From: Capsulimonas sp.
GTDB taxonomy: Bacteria; Armatimonadota; Armatimonadia; Armatimonadales; Capsulimonadaceae
DNA length: 6,998 bases
Assembly (NCBI GenBank): GCA_025963815.1
Contig: JAOQAA010000243.1
Location: forward strand, 1-6,998
Direction of reading: 5' to 3'
Shown here: positions 5,320 to 6,998 of the stretch, in pieces
Layout of the letters: every line of letters begins with the position of its first letter
Numbering within the stretch: position 1 is the first letter of the stretch
The notes under the pieces: generated by a model
Told to the model about the DNA's origin: nothing
What the model saw: the letters and a program-made list of their open reading frames with translations, nothing else
Databases searched by the model: none
Position numbers and translations under genes: made by a program

Positions 5320-5424
5320 CAGACATTGCAGACAATCCAGACAAAGTTTTCACTATGTCTTCGGGAGAAAAAAGATTCGTCCGAAGATTATGGGAATTCG
5401 AGTCTGGATTGTCTGTAATGTCTG
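5320..5424. repeat. 105-bp inverted-repeat element made of CAGAC motifs at 9-bp spacing
   Basis: Arms 5320-5342 and 5402-5424 are inverted repeats matching at 22 of 23 positions. Within the left arm CAGAC starts at 5320, 5329 and 5338; the right arm mirrors this with GTCTG at 5402, 5411 and 5420. A nested hairpin, TCTTCGG (5358-5364) with CCGAAGA (5381-5387), lies in the 59-nt centre. No open reading frame of note is inside. It could be a small non-autonomous mobile element or an array of protein-binding sites; no clear target-site duplication is visible. It occupies the middle of the gene-free stretch 5274-5558. Confidence 0.7.
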
Positions 5425-5522
5425 AGACATGTTTCCGGATTCGGTGAGGCGGGGCGAGTGTTTCATTATTCGCCCTAAGGCTGCTTTCGCGATACTGCAA
5501 ATTTGGGCGAAAATCGAAATCG

Positions 5523-5547
5523 GATACGGTTTTGTAGAGACCGTATC
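5523..5547 (+). promoter_or_regulatory. Inverted repeat, candidate operator of the MqsA-like gene
   Basis: GATACGGT (5523-5530) and ACCGTATC (5540-5547) are perfect 8-bp half-sites with a 9-nt centre, ending 11 nt before the ATG at 5559. Antitoxins of this type bind a palindrome in their own promoter. As RNA it would also form a hairpin close to the ribosome site. I see no convincing -35/-10 pair around it. Confidence 0.5.
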
Positions 5548-5558
5548 AGGCACGGACA

Positions 5559-5846
5559 ATGAATAACCCAATCTGCCACGAATGCGGCCAGGAGATAGCT
5601 TTCGAACCGGAGAACTTGCTGCCGCCGGCTGAGGTGCGGCGCATCCGTCGGAAGTTGCGCTTGACGCAGGCGAAGGCGGGGGCGCTCCTCGGGGGCGGGC
5701 CGAACGCGTTTCATAAGTATGAGAGTGGAGCGATCCTGCCATCACAGGCGATTTGCAGTACGCTGTATATTTTGGATGAGTTTCCCGACGCGCTCGCGGT
5801 GCTCAGGCGCCGCGCGGAGCGCAATCGTAAGCATGTGGGGAGATAG
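5559..5846 (+). CDS. MqsA/HigA-type XRE regulator with shortened zinc finger (orphan antitoxin-like)
   Basis: A 95-residue DNA-binding protein. The helix-turn-helix part fits MqsA: LPPAEVRRIRRKLRLTQAKAGALLGGGPNAFHKYESGAILPS (21-62), with the typical GGG-NAF-YE-G motif. In E. coli MqsA the matching Asn and Arg of NAFSRYE contact DNA; here these are N49 and K53. MqsA proteins have two CxxC pairs for zinc; only one is present (C6, C9 in ICHECG), so the N-terminal toxin-binding domain is cut short to about 20 residues. No MqsR or HigB toxin gene lies upstream. A palindrome just before the gene suggests autoregulation. The start ATG has only a weak ribosome site (AGG, 5548-5550). It is followed 49 nt later by an unknown gene on the same strand. 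Confidence 0.82.
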   Translation: MNNPICHECGQEIAFEPENLLPPAEVRRIRRKLRLTQAKAGALLGGGPNAFHKYESGAILPSQAICSTLYILDEFPDALAVLRRRAERNRKHVGR

Positions 5847-5895
5847 GGCGTCAGCACTTTAGCAATGGGCTCATTGAGGCGATACGGAGAGTATT

Positions 5896-6414
5896 ATGAA
5901 TCAAGAATTCGACCAGCGCCTGCGGCGCGGCGAACCGCCGTTTGACGGCGTGATGCTGCATGTTACGGCGGACGATTTGCTTCCCATTTCGGCTCTACGC
6001 CCAATATTCTCGAAGAGTGTGGAGTTTCTGCATTCGATATTTCGAGAGGAAGAGCTTTATCGATTTAAGGATTGGCTCCAGCATGATGGATATGTCTCTG
6101 GGACATCTCCGGCGACATGGGCGGAACTGCTGGCGCTACGGGTGTCCGACGAGGCGTTCATGGGGGCGTGTGAATGGGATACCCATGTTCGACGAGCGTA
6201 TTATTCGGAAAGCCGACAGTTTCTGCTCCGTGTGTATATTTCCGATGAGCCCGATATCTGTATTTCTGCGAATGGCGAGCCGGAGAAGGTGTTCTTAGGT
6301 GAACTCGATGTCACGGGAAACATGGATTTGATTGCGTTTTTGCATAAACATCTCAATGACGAATCATTCAAAGTCTCCGATGCAAAGTCATACTTTGATC
6401 GGGTTTATTGCTGA
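5896..6414 (+). CDS. Unknown protein downstream of the MqsA-like regulator
   Basis: A 172-residue soluble, acidic protein that I do not recognise. The start is ATG at 5896, with GGAG (5886-5889) 6 nt upstream. There is no signal peptide and no membrane segment. It reads as mixed helix and strand: an N-terminal stretch with DGVMLHVTADDLLPIS, a central helical part (SVEFLHSIFREEELYRFKDWLQHDGY), then strands QFLLRVYISDEPDICISANGEPEKVFLGELDV and a C-terminal helix with LIAFLHKHLNDESF. It shares strand and probably transcript with the MqsA-like regulator. In that place one would look for a toxin or a regulated partner, but nothing in the sequence shows nuclease or toxin motifs. Confidence 0.65.
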   Translation: MNQEFDQRLRRGEPPFDGVMLHVTADDLLPISALRPIFSKSVEFLHSIFREEELYRFKDWLQHDGYVSGTSPATWAELLALRVSDEAFMGACEWDTHVRRAYYSESRQFLLRVYISDEPDICISANGEPEKVFLGELDVTGNMDLIAFLHKHLNDESFKVSDAKSYFDRVYC

Positions 6415-6509
6415 TAAATTTAGTTATAGATACTTAAACCAATTTATTGCGTAGACAATGTCTAGGAACATTAAGCCGGCAATAATTTCGCGCCGCAGAT
6501 AAACCGTGC

Positions 6510-6539
6510 TTGCCTGCCAGGAGGAATCAATGGTACAAT
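6510..6539 (+). promoter_or_regulatory. Promoter of the polysaccharide-lyase-like gene
   Basis: TTGCCT (6510-6515) as -35 and TACAAT (6534-6539) as -10 are 18 nt apart, and TGG directly before the -10 gives an extended -10 element. Transcription should start near 6546, within the palindrome that follows. Confidence 0.55.
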
Positions 6540-6543
6540 GAAA

Positions 6544-6572
6544 CAATATAAAATCAAGTTGATTTTATATTG
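6544..6572 (+). promoter_or_regulatory. 29-bp perfect palindrome, likely operator
   Basis: CAATATAAAATCAA (6544-6557) and TTGATTTTATATTG (6559-6572) are perfect 14-bp half-sites round a single G. It overlaps the predicted transcription start and ends 7 nt before the ribosome site, where a bound repressor would block the gene. The AT-rich, dyad-symmetric form is typical for a LacI/GntR/TetR-type dimer, but the regulator is not in the window. As RNA the one-base centre would need a larger loop. Confidence 0.65.
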
Positions 6573-6579
6573 CAAAATT

Positions 6580-6587
6580 AGGAGGAG
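6580..6587 (+). promoter_or_regulatory. Shine-Dalgarno site that sets the lyase-like TTG start
   Basis: AGGAGGAG has its AGGAGG core 6 nt before the TTG at 6592. It decides for this start over the in-frame ATG at 6538, which would add 18 residues before the signal peptide and would lie upstream of the predicted transcript start. Confidence 0.75.
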
Positions 6588-6591
6588 ACCA

Positions 6592-6998
6592 TTGAAACGA
6601 TTTGCGTCAATCCAGTTTCGAGGCGTGGCGTGGCTGCTCTTTGCAGCCGCCTTTGCGATTGCTCCCGTTCATGCCGCGCCTTTGAAGGCGACGGCGCCCG
6701 TCAAGAACCATGTCTTGTGGGAGATCGGCCAGGTGGATGGCGACGATCGTGAGTTCGCTCTGGCTCCCAGCGGTTATGCGAGTTACAAGCGGGACGGCGT
6801 TTTTACAATCGGCGTCAGCAACCCGCGCAAGGAATGGCCTTATACTCTGCCGGGACCATCCGACAACTGGGCGGGCCATGTGGCGCATACGGCGACGGTG
6901 GCTTTTGATATCGATCACACCGCCATAACGGGCGACTGCCGGCTGATGCTGCGGTTCGTGGACGCCCATTCCATCCTGCCTCCCATTCTGAAGATCAG
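6592..6998 (+). CDS. Secreted polysaccharide-lyase-like protein (rhamnogalacturonate-lyase type), 5' part
   Basis: The frame is open to the window end; 135 codons are present and the rest lies outside. The first 28 residues are a Sec signal peptide: KR, then the hydrophobic run VAWLLFAAAFAIA, and a VHA-A cleavage site. The mature part starts with LWEIGQVDGDDREFALAPSGYASYKRDGVFTIGVS and continues with EWPYTLPGPSDNWAGHVAHTATVAFDI and RLMLRFVDAHSILPPILKI. The W-IG-DG, FTIG-S and dWPY-GP-D-WA patterns resemble the beta-sandwich (CBM-like) domain of family PL4 rhamnogalacturonate lyases and related "polysaccharide lyase family" proteins. The role would be to bind or cut plant cell wall pectin outside the cell. 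Start TTG at 6592 has a perfect ribosome site. Promoter and palindrome upstream suggest substrate-controlled expression. Confidence 0.7.
   Translation, partial: MKRFASIQFRGVAWLLFAAAFAIAPVHAAPLKATAPVKNHVLWEIGQVDGDDREFALAPSGYASYKRDGVFTIGVSNPRKEWPYTLPGPSDNWAGHVAHTATVAFDIDHTAITGDCRLMLRFVDAHSILPPILKI

Noticed and set aside
5353..5745. Minus-strand reading frame overlapping the CAGAC element and the MqsA-like gene
   Set aside because: It is antisense to a recognised HTH gene and its composition (Ser/Pro/Arg-rich) is typical of a shadow frame.
6607..6969. Minus-strand reading frame opposite the lyase-like gene
   Set aside because: The plus-strand frame has promoter, operator, ribosome site and signal peptide; the minus frame has none of these.

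Overview
The window looks like a chromosomal stretch of a high-GC, free-living bacterium with many accessory genes. It holds the 3' end of an adenosylcobalamin-dependent ribonucleotide reductase gene, several small genes of toxin-antitoxin or unknown type, a REP-associated transposase with REP-like palindromes, and the start of a secreted polysaccharide-lyase-type protein. Frequent TTG starts after good Shine-Dalgarno sites and the gene content would suit Armatimonadota (Capsulimonas-like) or a similar soil/plant-associated phylum. That placement is inference; nothing here fixes it.

Layout. 2-697: nrdJ 3' end, closed by a strong terminator. 698-977: gene-free but with several stem-loops and a candidate promoter. 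978-1202: DUF2188-like small protein with its own terminator. 1268-1960: AT-richer gene of unknown function. 1961-2345: REP-like palindromic element (copy A) followed by about five degenerate ~37-bp tandem units. 2346-2934 (minus): a mazEF-type toxin-antitoxin operon whose promoter region carries a small palindrome. 3074-3251: a second, same-orientation copy (B) of the palindromic element, directly upstream of 3327-3740, a Y1 HUH transposase of RAYT/IS200-like type. 3758-4546 (minus): unknown protein with a GyrB-like N-terminal motif. 4674-5273: dihydrofolate-reductase/RibD-family protein. 5320-5424: a 105-bp inverted-repeat element built from CAGAC motifs at 9-bp spacing. 5559-6414: an orphan MqsA-type antitoxin/regulator and a gene of unknown function. 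6510-6998: promoter with a 29-bp palindrome, then the 5' end of a secreted polysaccharide-lyase-like gene, cut by the window edge.

How the parts fit. The most interesting structure is in 2004-3740. The two palindromic elements each contain two inward-mirrored hairpins with a 7-bp stem and a GNAG tetraloop (read on the proper strand). The stem sequences differ between hairpins but the base pairing is kept. The outer arms are nearly identical. One element abuts a RAYT gene, and together they bracket the mazEF operon. This is what a RAYT and its REP/BIME substrates would look like, in a sequence form I do not recognise from the enterobacterial or pseudomonad examples. Other signals are a cluster of candidate operators (mazEF, mqsA-like and lyase promoters) and the CAGAC element.
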